Below the pieces are notes generated by a model, which had not been told where the DNA came from, did no database searches, and saw only the letters and a list, made by a program, of their open reading frames with translations. Below are positions 38,189 to 46,601 of a stretch of DNA of 64,000 bases, in pieces. This stretch comes from G963665085 sp963665085 (GTDB taxonomy: Bacteria > Bacteroidota > Bacteroidia > Bacteroidales > JAAAOM01). The translations under genes were made by a program, and so were the position numbers. The stretch's first letter is position 1. Every line of letters begins with the position of its first letter. The DNA is taken from contig CAXXXS010000001.1 of assembly GCA_963665085.2 (NCBI GenBank), positions 2,046,001 through 2,110,000 on the forward strand. Direction: 5' to 3'.

Positions 38189-39241
38189 TTAGTATTCATA
38201 ATCAATTATAGCCCACTGCCCGTTTACACCTCTTGATGTAGCTTCACCGTAAGCTTCCAGAAAGAATGGATCGTTGCAATCTAAAGTATTGTCATCAAAC
38301 ACAATACAATCCCATGTTCTTTGAACGCTCCAATTATCACCTTGCTCAGTTATCGGAAAAGGCCCAATTTCATTTATTTTCCATTCATTATCTCCTGCAC
38401 TATGTACTTTAGCTCGACAGCTTATATTCTGCCCACTCAAACCTGTCCAATAATGGACCCATACACAAGCATATTTTCTTTCTGACGTTAACCGGGTTCG
38501 AAGTTGTATCGTATGCTCACTTCCATCAAGATTATGAAGTAGCACCATTTGAATAAAACATCGTCTGGCTTTACTGCAACTACTGTTTTTATATGTTGTG
38601 CTTGTCTGCAATTCATCGGTCGGATTATTGTCAGTTGTAGATCTCATAGCACGGGAAACAGGATACATATAGCGCTCAACTTCCCATTTATTATTTTTTC
38701 CTATACCTTCAATACTATTTGTTGCAATTACATTATTAAGTTCTGACATTGGAGCCATAATTTTATAGTCTCCAATAACCTTAAGTACCTTATCTCCCAC
38801 AATACAAATTCCATCGCTATTTAATATCGATGCATAGTCATTATCTTTCACAATTGGATACAAACATTTTTCCCCATATTCATCAACAACAAACTCAACC
38901 CACTTTTTATTATCCTCTGCAATCTCATTAATATATTCCTCTTCATTGACATGTTTTTCATTATCAAACAAATGATAGATGCTATCCAATTTTGTGCGAA
39001 CCGACACAAAATTTTGATTTTTCTGCCATTCTATGTATTCCGTATTAGACATAGCACTTAAACTTTTAATCGTTCTTTGTAGATCTTGAGTATCTTTAAA
39101 CTCTAAAATTCCATTTTCATAATTTATACTATTCGAAGTTTCATCTAATTTACCCTCTTTTTCGCAGGCAGAGATAAAAACAATCAACATAAGAAATACA
39201 GATAATTTTAATTTTATATTCTTAGAATTAATTCTAAACAT
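38189..39241 (-). CDS. Cassette-leading lipoprotein, family of unknown function (copy 3)
   Basis: The protein is about 350 residues from MFRINSKNIKLKLSVFLMLI to EYGEATSRGVNGQWAIIDYEY. ATG at 39241 is chosen because it sits at the same distance from the leader hairpin as in the other three cassettes; longer versions would translate the leader. The lipobox is FISAC. Family pattern: ILEFKDTQDL...LSAMSNTEYIEWQKNQNFVS, then ILNSDGICIVGDKVLKVIGD. The C-terminal part is Cys-rich (CSKARRC, YACVW, ISCRAKV, WDCIVF, LDCND) and differs from copies 1, 2 and 4. Confidence 0.72.
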   Translation of the reverse strand: MFRINSKNIKLKLSVFLMLIVFISACEKEGKLDETSNSINYENGILEFKDTQDLQRTIKSLSAMSNTEYIEWQKNQNFVSVRTKLDSIYHLFDNEKHVNEEEYINEIAEDNKKWVEFVVDEYGEKCLYPIVKDNDYASILNSDGICIVGDKVLKVIGDYKIMAPMSELNNVIATNSIEGIGKNNKWEVERYMYPVSRAMRSTTDNNPTDELQTSTTYKNSSCSKARRCFIQMVLLHNLDGSEHTIQLRTRLTSERKYACVWVHYWTGLSGQNISCRAKVHSAGDNEWKINEIGPFPITEQGDNWSVQRTWDCIVFDDNTLDCNDPFFLEAYGEATSRGVNGQWAIIDYEY

Positions 39242-39351
39242 TTTATTTAATTTTGAATTTTTATACATAACTACCTCATCCCTATCCGTTCTCGCAAAAT
39301 GGATTTTTGGGGATGGGGTTTTTTCTTGTTGTGTGCGTCTAGAGAGCCAAC

Positions 39352-39408
39352 AAAAAAAACACAAAAAACCTCCCTGCTGCAGACATGCCTGGCATGCCCA
39401 ACAGCAAT
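39352..39408 (-). terminator. Terminator-like hairpin inside leader R3
   Basis: On the minus strand TGCTG and CAGCA close an outer stem around CATGCC/GGCATG. GGGAGG and a T-rich run follow. In this copy the outer stem is perfect because the plus strand has CTGCAG. Confidence 0.58.
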
Positions 39409-39498
39409 TAAATTTTTACTATTCCTTTATATGATTTTGCATATGGTCTTATCAGTTTTAGTGGTTATAAAAAATTTGTTTTTTCTTACAGTCGAGTG

Positions 39499-39532
39499 CT
39501 AAGATAATGCTTTTTTTTTTTTTTTTTTCAAA
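39499..39532 (-). promoter_or_regulatory. Predicted promoter in R3 with A18 spacer
   Basis: TTTG (39529-39532, minus strand), 18 A, GCAT, TATCTTAG (39499-39506). Spacing is 22 nt. Confidence 0.48.
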
Positions 39533-39830
39533 ATTTTGTTGGTTAATTTTTGATTTAATTAAACATTAACAGGTATAAACTAGTGTTAAAATACTTGTTG
39601 TTAGATTTTTGTGAAAAATACTGATTAACAAAAATGTTTCATTTTCCACTTTTTTAATTAGTTCCTGCCCAGAAATCTGAAGTTGTTTGATATTCAATGT
39701 GTTATTGTTGATAACTAAGTTAAATCTTTACGGGGTTTTAGTTGCTTAATTTAATTAAAATACAGATATTCAACTTATTAATTAATTTAGATTCGAGTAT
39801 TTCGAGGCTACTTTTCAAACAGGTTAGAAT

Positions 39831-41289
39831 ATGAGAAAAAGATTCGAGCAAGAAATTACCATTGGGCGACTATTAATTCAGGACACAATAATTCCAACAA
39901 AAAAACGCAGTGGGGCATTACCAGGTTTATGTGCAGCGCTAAAAGAAATATTTATCAGTCCAAAATGGAACGAAAGAGTGTTTCAGGTGCTTGAGGATAA
40001 AATACTTTCAAGCAACAATAACATGGGGCGTCCTGGAATGAACCTTTGGCAAATATTTGTCCTTTCACAAGTCCGTCTTTGTCAAAATATTAGCTATGAT
40101 GACCTGCATCATATTGCAAATTATGACAGTATGGTACGTCAGATTCTAGGTGTTGAAAGCGAGTTTGGCGCAGGGAAACAAGAGTTTGGTTACCAGAGCA
40201 TTATTGATAATGTTGGGCTTTTGACCAATGAAACAGTACAAGAGCTTAATACTATTATCGTAGAATTTGGACACGAAGTGTTTAAAAAAAAAAGAGGTGG
40301 CAGCATTGTGCTTAAAAACTGATAGTTTTGTTGTAGAGAGCAATGTTCATTTCCCAACCGACTATAATCTACTGTGGGACAGCGCCAGGAAAAGTATCGA
40401 CATGGTTACCAAGTTACAGGATAAGCACAACCTACCGGGATGGCGAAAAATAAAAAACTGGCGCAGCGACTTAAAAAATAAAATGCGGGCGTTAGGAAGG
40501 GCCAGTGCATCCGGAGGCAAAGGAAAAACTGATCGTATTAAGGAGTGCGCAAAAAATTACCTTGCTAAAGCTAAAGCCCTGTATGCAAAAATTGAAAAAG
40601 AGAAGGGGAACTTCCCCCAGGCCGATATAATCGATACTATAATATTTATGGAGCTTGAACGGTTTATGGAGTTACTGCAAAAACACATAAGCTTGGTTGA
40701 GAGACGAATAATAAAAGGGGAAGAAATCCCACATGAAGAAAAGATGTTCTCCATCTTCGAGCAGTATACCGAATGGGTTACCAAAGGGAAAATGCGCCCT
40801 AATGTTGAATTGGGTAAGAAAGTTGCCATTACTACTGACCAGTTTAACTTAATTGTCGATTACCATATTATGGATCACGAATCTGACTCAGAAATAGTTT
40901 CTGGGTTGGCGGAACGCATATTAACTAGTTACCAGGTAAAAAGCTGGAGCTTCGACAAAGGTTTTTGGAACAAAACAAATAAAAACCTATTATCAGAGAG
41001 TGTTGAAACACTGGTTCTTCCTAAAAAAGGAAAATGTAACAAACAAGAATACGAACAAGAACACCAACCTAAATTTATTCGTAACCGAAATAAACACAGC
41101 GCAGTTGAATCAAATATTAACGAACTGGAGCACAGAGGCTTAGATCGCTGTCCCGACAAGGGCTATGGGCATTTTAAAAGGTACATTGGCTTAGCCGTTT
41201 GTTCCTTCAATCTGAAAAAAATTGGGGAGCACATAATTTCCCAACAACGACAGAAAATTGAAGATGCCCAAGTCAAGCAAGCTGCTTAA
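39831..41289 (+). pseudogene. Transposase in two overlapping frames (frameshift at an A10 run)
   Basis: The first frame (39831-40322, 163 residues) begins MRKRFEQEITIGRLLIQDTI and has MGRPGMNLWQIFVLSQVRL. The second frame (visible from 40267, to 41289) continues ALCLKTDSFVVESNVHFPTD and YNLLWDSARKSIDMV, then IDYHIMDHESDSEIV and the RNRNKHSAVESNINELEHRG catalytic end. The join lies at TTT followed by ten A near 40281-40292. A +1 shift, or loss of one A, restores a protein of about 480 residues. It is either a decayed gene or one expressed by slippage on the A run. Confidence 0.75.
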
Positions 41290-41511
41290 TAAAACCGCAT
41301 AAACATCTATTAATCTGCATTTAACAGGATACTTATGCGCTCTTACGAGCAAAAATATGCCTTTTCCGGTTGGTAGCTAACATTTTTCACAATAAATCTA
41401 TATTTTTTGATACTGAAGAATATTTTGTGTGAAAGAAGCTATCAAAATAAATTCCCAATTTGGGATTTTTTAGGCGACAATCTCAAAAAAAGCTACTTTT
41501 CTTGCCGGCAC
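41290..41511. other. 3' non-coding end of the IS
   Basis: About 220 bp between the transposase stop and the right target duplication with no reading frame. It ends GCTACTTTTCTTGCCGGCAC, which is the right terminus. Confidence 0.6.
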
Positions 41512-41598
41512 TAATTAGAGTGCTTTTGTCTAACGCCAATAGTAGTTGAAAATTACTTGTTAAGATACGACGAAGATTCAATCTTCGCCGAACGGGGG
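41512..41598 (-). repeat. Cassette leader repeat R3, distal part
   Basis: After the right target duplication the sequence continues AGTGCTTTTGTCTAACGCC to the two distal hairpins and CGCCGAACGGGGG. This completes R3 when the IS is removed. Confidence 0.88.
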
Positions 41599-41599
41599 T

Positions 41600-41676
41600 G
41601 TATCGGCCATCACCTTTGAAGAAAAAAAGAAATAGCCATACGCATCTGTTATTGCAAAAGCTCCATTCTCTTTAAC
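41600..41676 (-). pseudogene. 77-bp fragment of a TonB-dependent receptor gene
   Basis: These bases match 21705-21781 of the cassette 1 receptor at 75 of 77 positions. On the minus strand they encode VKENGAFAITDAYGYFFFSS, then KVMADT, part of the regulatory-like domain. The fragment starts directly after the R3 distal hairpin and ends 3 bp before the stop of the cassette 4 receptor. Confidence 0.85.
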
Positions 41677-41678
41677 TT

Positions 41679-44105
41679 CTAATCAGTAAGATAAAGCCAA
41701 TTTTTAGAATTTTGTTTATCCTTTTTTGATTTAGTTTCTCTACTTCCAAAAAATACTTTATAAGAAATCGACGGTATAATAGGAAAAATACTCATCTTAT
41801 ATAAATTTAATGGAGATGCCCCAAACTCTTCCTGGTCAAGGAATAAATCTGAATCATTAGAATTATAGTAATAATAATAAGGGTTCCTTCGGTTGTAGAT
41901 ATTATAGATACTAAATGTCCAAACGGCATTATTTTGCTTTCGTTTTGTTTTTTTATGATATTGAGCAGAAACATCCATTCTGTGGTAAGCCTCCATTCTG
42001 GCGCTATTTTTTTCGCCATAAATTAACGTTTCATAACTGTAGTCTTCTTCAATGCTTGCGTCAAACCATGCTGAATATTGCCGCCCGATTGCGGGTGTGT
42101 AAGGAAGCCCTGTCTGGTAAGTCCAAACGGCACTCATGCTCCATTTTTCACCCAGCTTTCTGTTAATGTTTAATGTAGCAACGTGAGGCCTTTCAAAATC
42201 ATAGGTATATGTTTCCCCGTTATTTACGGTATTGAATTGCCTGTTTGCCAATGAATAGGTGTAATTAAGAAAGCCTGTCCAAACTCCGGATTTTTTATTT
42301 AATGAGATCTCTATACCTTTTGCATCACCCCTGCCATTTCCTTCAATTTTATTTTTCCAGTATTTATCGCCGGCAATGCTAGTATATCCCTCTTGTAGGG
42401 TTACCAAATTTCGAAGCGTTTTATAATAAGCGTTAATTTCTAATTGTACATTTTTGAGCAGAATGCTATTCCACCCAATCGAAAATTGGTCTGAATATGA
42501 TGGTGGTAAATCTTTATCCGCCCCAACCCATACTTCATTGTTCATAATTTCCCCTTGGGTAAATAACAAGTGGCCATATTGATTGACACGCATATAACTA
42601 ACATTGATGGATTGATTATTTCTTATACTAAAATCAATATTAATGCGGGGTTCAAATTTCAATAAAAAATAGTTGTCTTTAGAAAACAAGGTTGTCCTTG
42701 CTCCAATTCTCGCCTTACTATCTAAAAAAAAGTCAATTATATTTTCCAGGTATAAAGAACTGTTTAAATAAGATTCATTTTTTTCTGGATTAAAGATCTC
42801 TCCAGTTGAATATTCAAAATAATTTGGATTGTGAAATAACAATTCCTCTTGAAGCCCAAAATTTAATTCCCAGTTTTGTAACAGTCTGTATCTCCAGTCA
42901 GAATAAACTGATGTTTTTGCAACCGAGGCGCGATATTTTTCCTTACTATTGACTGTTTCGTCTTCACTGTTAATCGAATATTTCTTTGATTCTTTTAGAC
43001 GGTAGTAACTAGATGCAACGCCACTGTTTACGAATAACCCCTTTTCATTATTATGTTTCCAGTTTATTGAAGACATTGTATTTCCCCAAACATTAGAAAT
43101 TTTGTAAGTCTGATCTTCATTATCAGCATAATCACCTTTAGGATTGGACCAATAACGTAAATAATCATCCCCCTGGTAAAAATTTAAATGCAGGCTGTTT
43201 TTTAAATCCGGCTTCCAGGAAAATTTGCCATTGATATCATGAAAGCCATAGAAAAAAGAGTAATCTTCATAGAAGGGCAAGCTTGTAAAACCGTACATTA
43301 GAGCATCTACCATGGTTTTTCTTCCCGTAACCATAAAACTCGAATTTTTGAGTTTCGTAGGGCCATCCACAGAAAACGAAACATCGGTAACTCCCAGGCT
43401 TAAAGCCCCTTTAATTTTAGATGTATTTCCCTCTTGCTGGGTTATATCAAATACCGAAGACAGCTTTCCTCCATAACGTGAAGGGAATCCCCCTTTGTAA
43501 ACTTTTGTTGTGTTAATCATATCTGGATTGAAAACAGAAGTTAACCCGCCTAAATGATTTACATAAAGTATTGATGCATTATCGAATAAATATAAATTTT
43601 CGCCGGGGTTGCCACCACGAACCAAGATCAAGCTGGAGCCTTCTGTTTGTGCGTTTATTCCGGGAAGTAATTGCATGGCTTTCATTACATCAGGTTTTCC
43701 GGATAGTGCCGGTAATGAATTTATTTCAATAGTGCTCAGGGTTTCCATGTTAAATTGTTGCTTAAGCCCGGCTCTTACCACAACTTCTTCAATTTCATTC
43801 CCGGGTTCTAACAAAACCATTAAGGTTGTGTCTTTTGCCGGATCTATGCCAATTGTTTTTGTATTATACCCAACAAATGTAACTTGTAACAGACTATCTT
43901 CTGTATTTATAAATGAAAAATACCCGTTATTATCTGCTAAAAGAACCTTACCAGAATTTTTAAAAAAGACATGGGATCCGACCAGTTTTTCCCCTGTTTT
44001 ATTATCTGAAACAAATCCCGATACACGACTCTGTGCCACAATATTGACAAAAGTTGTGCTTAAAAAAATCAAAAGCAGGAAGTAATGTGTTTTGTTAAAT
44101 TTCAT
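41679..44105 (-). CDS. TonB-dependent receptor with carboxypeptidase-regulatory-like domain (cassette 4)
   Basis: This 808-residue receptor has a signal (MKFNKTHYFLLLIFLSTTFV...AQ), then SRVSGFVSDNKTGEKLVGSHVFFKN and a plug with SSLILVRGGNPGENLYLFDNASILYVNHLGGL. Barrel strands run to IPSISYKVFFG. After the usual aromatic barrel end the protein continues with about 20 extra residues (SRETKSKKDKQNSKNWLYLTD). These run into the joint with the receptor fragment, suggesting the native stop was replaced at the recombination breakpoint. It is the last gene of cassette 4. Confidence 0.87.
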   Translation of the reverse strand: MKFNKTHYFLLLIFLSTTFVNIVAQSRVSGFVSDNKTGEKLVGSHVFFKNSGKVLLADNNGYFSFINTEDSLLQVTFVGYNTKTIGIDPAKDTTLMVLLEPGNEIEEVVVRAGLKQQFNMETLSTIEINSLPALSGKPDVMKAMQLLPGINAQTEGSSLILVRGGNPGENLYLFDNASILYVNHLGGLTSVFNPDMINTTKVYKGGFPSRYGGKLSSVFDITQQEGNTSKIKGALSLGVTDVSFSVDGPTKLKNSSFMVTGRKTMVDALMYGFTSLPFYEDYSFFYGFHDINGKFSWKPDLKNSLHLNFYQGDDYLRYWSNPKGDYADNEDQTYKISNVWGNTMSSINWKHNNEKGLFVNSGVASSYYRLKESKKYSINSEDETVNSKEKYRASVAKTSVYSDWRYRLLQNWELNFGLQEELLFHNPNYFEYSTGEIFNPEKNESYLNSSLYLENIIDFFLDSKARIGARTTLFSKDNYFLLKFEPRINIDFSIRNNQSINVSYMRVNQYGHLLFTQGEIMNNEVWVGADKDLPPSYSDQFSIGWNSILLKNVQLEINAYYKTLRNLVTLQEGYTSIAGDKYWKNKIEGNGRGDAKGIEISLNKKSGVWTGFLNYTYSLANRQFNTVNNGETYTYDFERPHVATLNINRKLGEKWSMSAVWTYQTGLPYTPAIGRQYSAWFDASIEEDYSYETLIYGEKNSARMEAYHRMDVSAQYHKKTKRKQNNAVWTFSIYNIYNRRNPYYYYYNSNDSDLFLDQEEFGASPLNLYKMSIFPIIPSISYKVFFGSRETKSKKDKQNSKNWLYLTD

Positions 44106-44190
44106 GTGTTTATTAATATTTTTTTAATGTTCACTTAGTACTGCATGAAAGAAATAACCATTCCTCTATGAATGATTAGAAATGATTGTT

Positions 44191-45099
44191 TTACTCATAA
44201 TTGTTCCATCCTGTTGAAGGATAAATGGTATCAGTTGCGTGAACAGCATACGAGGTGAAAATGCCATAAGCATTATCAATATTAGAATATAAGGGGTATG
44301 CCAGGGTACTTGCCAGTGAAAACTCGGGGTACCTGCCTAAATTATACAAATACAATTGCCTTACATATTTATGATAACTTTCATCCACCGTTCTTAATTC
44401 AACAATCATTGGATACAGATCTGTTTCTAAGCTACCCTGTGAACCAGACATACTCCAGGTGGTAAAGTTTAATGTTATTGTATACAGGGTGTCGTCAATA
44501 ATCTCATTCGAAAATAGAAATAGCGGAAAACCTTCGTTCAAAAGAACAGGGTCGGTGTGATCCATGACATATGCATCAATAATATTATCTCCATTATATA
44601 GAATTATTTTTGCATCAAAATATTGATCGTTGCCCGGGGTATTGGTAAATAATACATCCATTGAGGGATAAGTAAAACCTTCTTCATCTATATTGGCTTG
44701 TTCTAATAACTCAGAATCTATTATTTTTTCTGGAACTGGTACTTTTGTGCTGCATTTAAAAGTCCCAAAATATGGGATGTCTATTTCGCATTGATAGGTT
44801 TTGTTTTCCTTCACAATTGAATTACCCCTGTACAATCCATTGTCTATATATTCCAATGTTTCCAAATAATTGGAATCTTCGTAAAATATCACGGTAGCAT
44901 TATTTATATATTCTATATTATTTGTATCTATCGATGCCGTCTGAGAAATATTTACATGAACAGAATCGCCCGGGACAAGTACTGCATTGATAACAGGGAC
45001 GGGTTCCATTTCAGGAAATTCTGAAAAAACCAGCTCCCGGCAGCTTGTAAAAAGCAGTAAAAAAAACTGAAGGTAAATAAAAATCTTTTTGTTAAACAT
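44191..45099 (-). CDS. DUF4249-type lipoprotein (cassette 4)
   Basis: This 302-residue lipoprotein has a signal ending LLLFTSCRELVF. EPVPVINAVLVPGDSVHVNISQTASID and NIDNAYGIFTSYAVHATDTIYP at the C-terminus fit DUF4249. It precedes the receptor gene by about 85 bp in the same direction, the reverse of the order in cassettes 1 and 3. Confidence 0.8.
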   Translation of the reverse strand: MFNKKIFIYLQFFLLLFTSCRELVFSEFPEMEPVPVINAVLVPGDSVHVNISQTASIDTNNIEYINNATVIFYEDSNYLETLEYIDNGLYRGNSIVKENKTYQCEIDIPYFGTFKCSTKVPVPEKIIDSELLEQANIDEEGFTYPSMDVLFTNTPGNDQYFDAKIILYNGDNIIDAYVMDHTDPVLLNEGFPLFLFSNEIIDDTLYTITLNFTTWSMSGSQGSLETDLYPMIVELRTVDESYHKYVRQLYLYNLGRYPEFSLASTLAYPLYSNIDNAYGIFTSYAVHATDTIYPSTGWNNYE

Positions 45100-45179
45100 A
45101 ATATTATATTATTAAAACCACTGTTTGCAAACACAAATCACCTGTAATATACATGAGTAGATTAAATCATATATTTAAG

Positions 45180-45779
45180 CTAAAATTTTAAAACAATTCC
45201 ATATCTATAGTCAATTTTATATTTAATTGTATAGTGAATTGTATAATTATATTTTTTAGCATAATAATCACGCATATCAAATATATTGTTTCCATAAGTG
45301 GACTCGAAGAAAGCACCAAAGCGTTTATTAAAACGATATGACACTCCAAACCCACTTGTCCAAATGAAATCGTTGCCCTTATAAAAATAGTCTTCCGGAG
45401 CCGAAATAAACCGGCCACCCATTTTTGCCAGCACATATAGGCCTGGTTTTAAGTCTTTATCTTTAACAACTATCCTTAATAAATCTACTGTAAAACTTGC
45501 CCCATAATAAATTGCAAGACTATATCCTTCCCAGTTAATAATTTCATTTCTGTTTTTAAAAACAGAAGCACCAGCATAAACTCCAGTTTTCAGGAAATCA
45601 GAAATTGAACGCTCAATATCCACATTTAAATTTGGTGAATAATCCCGACTAGAAACTGCCGATATGGACTTATACATTGCAAAACCTATTTTTAGGTCTA
45701 TTTTTTTTGATGCATCTTGAGCTTTAGACAAAGACGCTATAAAAATAAGCAACAGCGAAATTGATATTTTTAAATTCAT
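45180..45779 (-). CDS. Small outer-membrane beta-barrel protein (cassette 4, second copy)
   Basis: This 199-residue protein has a signal (MNLKISISLLLIFIASLSKAQ) and a barrel body ending DYRYGIVLKF. It is a tandem paralogue of the protein at 45847, sharing IDLKIGF, AIYYGA, GGRFISAPEDYFYKGNDFIW and FNKRFGAFFES.YGNN. It is unrelated to the barrels of cassettes 1-3 by eye. The role may be as an accessory of the receptor. Confidence 0.73.
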   Translation of the reverse strand: MNLKISISLLLIFIASLSKAQDASKKIDLKIGFAMYKSISAVSSRDYSPNLNVDIERSISDFLKTGVYAGASVFKNRNEIINWEGYSLAIYYGASFTVDLLRIVVKDKDLKPGLYVLAKMGGRFISAPEDYFYKGNDFIWTSGFGVSYRFNKRFGAFFESTYGNNIFDMRDYYAKKYNYTIHYTIKYKIDYRYGIVLKF

Positions 45780-45846
45780 AATATTTGACTGATATAGATG
45801 TTGTCCAAAGTTTTTTCTTAAGAAATTCTAAAAGATATGTTATACC

Positions 45847-46431
45847 TCAATATTTTAAAACAATTCCATATTTAAAGTCAATTTTTTCTTTAAAGGAATA
45901 ATAAGATCCTCTACCAAAATAATTGTTCCCATAAATCGATTCTACAAATGCACCAATTTTTTTATTGAACTGGTAAGATATTCCAAGTCCACTCCCCCAA
46001 ATAAAATCGTTACCACTTACCAAAAGATCTTCTGGTGCAAAAATATAACGCCCGCCAATTCTTGCTAAAGCATAACAGTCCAGCTTTAAATTATCAGTTT
46101 TGGTTAAAATTTTCAATAAACTAAAGTTAATATTTGCTCCATAATAAACCGCTAAACTTCCTCCGCTGCTTTCATACACTTTATAAACTGAATCACGAGT
46201 CATCTTCCAATTAGTGAGATATGAAGCACCTAAGTATAGGCCTGATTTTAAATACCTGGAAATAAAATAATTAACTTCCATATTAAGGTTTGGCATTTTA
46301 TTAAATTCATTACGTGATATATTTTTGTAAAATGAAAACCCTATTTTAAGATCTATTTGGGGGTCGTCTTGAGCTTTAGACACAGCCCCTATAAAAACAA
46401 GTAACAGCGAAAATAATATTTTTAAATTCAT
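45847..46431 (-). CDS. Small outer-membrane beta-barrel protein (cassette 4, first copy)
   Basis: This 194-residue protein has a signal (MNLKILFSLLLVFIGAVSKAQ), shared blocks SGGSLAVYYGANINFSLLKI, GGRYIFAPEDLLVSGNDFIW and ISYQFNKKIGAFVESIYGNN, and end DFKYGIVLKY. It is a duplicate of the neighbouring gene 67 bp downstream; the differences concentrate in putative loops. A terminal aromatic residue is consistent with BAM-dependent insertion. Confidence 0.73.
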   Translation of the reverse strand: MNLKILFSLLLVFIGAVSKAQDDPQIDLKIGFSFYKNISRNEFNKMPNLNMEVNYFISRYLKSGLYLGASYLTNWKMTRDSVYKVYESSGGSLAVYYGANINFSLLKILTKTDNLKLDCYALARIGGRYIFAPEDLLVSGNDFIWGSGLGISYQFNKKIGAFVESIYGNNYFGRGSYYSFKEKIDFKYGIVLKY

Positions 46432-46601
46432 GATATTTTGTTTGATATAGATGTTTTTTAACGTAATAATTGATCCAGAATTCCTAAAAGGGAATTCTGG
46501 ATCTAATGTTATATCTTTCTATTATTACTAAGACAATAGTATTCACCAATTATAGATTTCATTTTCTTGAAATTTATCTATTGAGTTAAGCTTCAGTAAA
46601 A

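Larger units (their letters stand above)
39272..39661 (-). repeat. Cassette leader repeat R3, proximal part (split by an IS)
   Basis: It has the same order of hairpins and promoter-like elements as R1, R2 and R4. The homology stops at TAATTAG (39655-39661), where an IS begins, and resumes at 41512. Confidence 0.9.
39662..41511 (+). mobile_element. Insertion sequence (ISNCY-like), 1850 bp, with 7-bp target duplication
   Basis: TAATTAG occurs on both sides (39655-39661 and 41512-41518), while R4 has a single copy in the uninterrupted sequence. The termini (TTCCTGCCCAGAAATCTGAAG inward; inverted GTGCCGGCAAGAAAAGTAGC from the right end) are only weakly similar. One transposase spanning two frames fills most of the element. 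The family call rests on the protein, which resembles ISNCY transposases. Confidence 0.8.

Noticed and set aside
39242..39364. Longer start for the cassette 3 lipoprotein
   Set aside because: It would translate the leader hairpin, and the other three copies start at the position equivalent to 39241.
39299..39502. 67-codon plus-strand reading frame in R3 (also 47713-47916 and a longer one at 33523-33774) as a gene
   Set aside because: It lies antisense inside the repeated leader, has no visible ribosome-binding site, its second-strand features (hairpins, promoter elements) explain the conservation, and it is destroyed in R1. It is kept only as a low-interest finding.
40557..40829. Minus-strand reading frames inside the transposase gene
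   Set aside because: They are antisense to a well-supported transposase and lack any recognisable domain.
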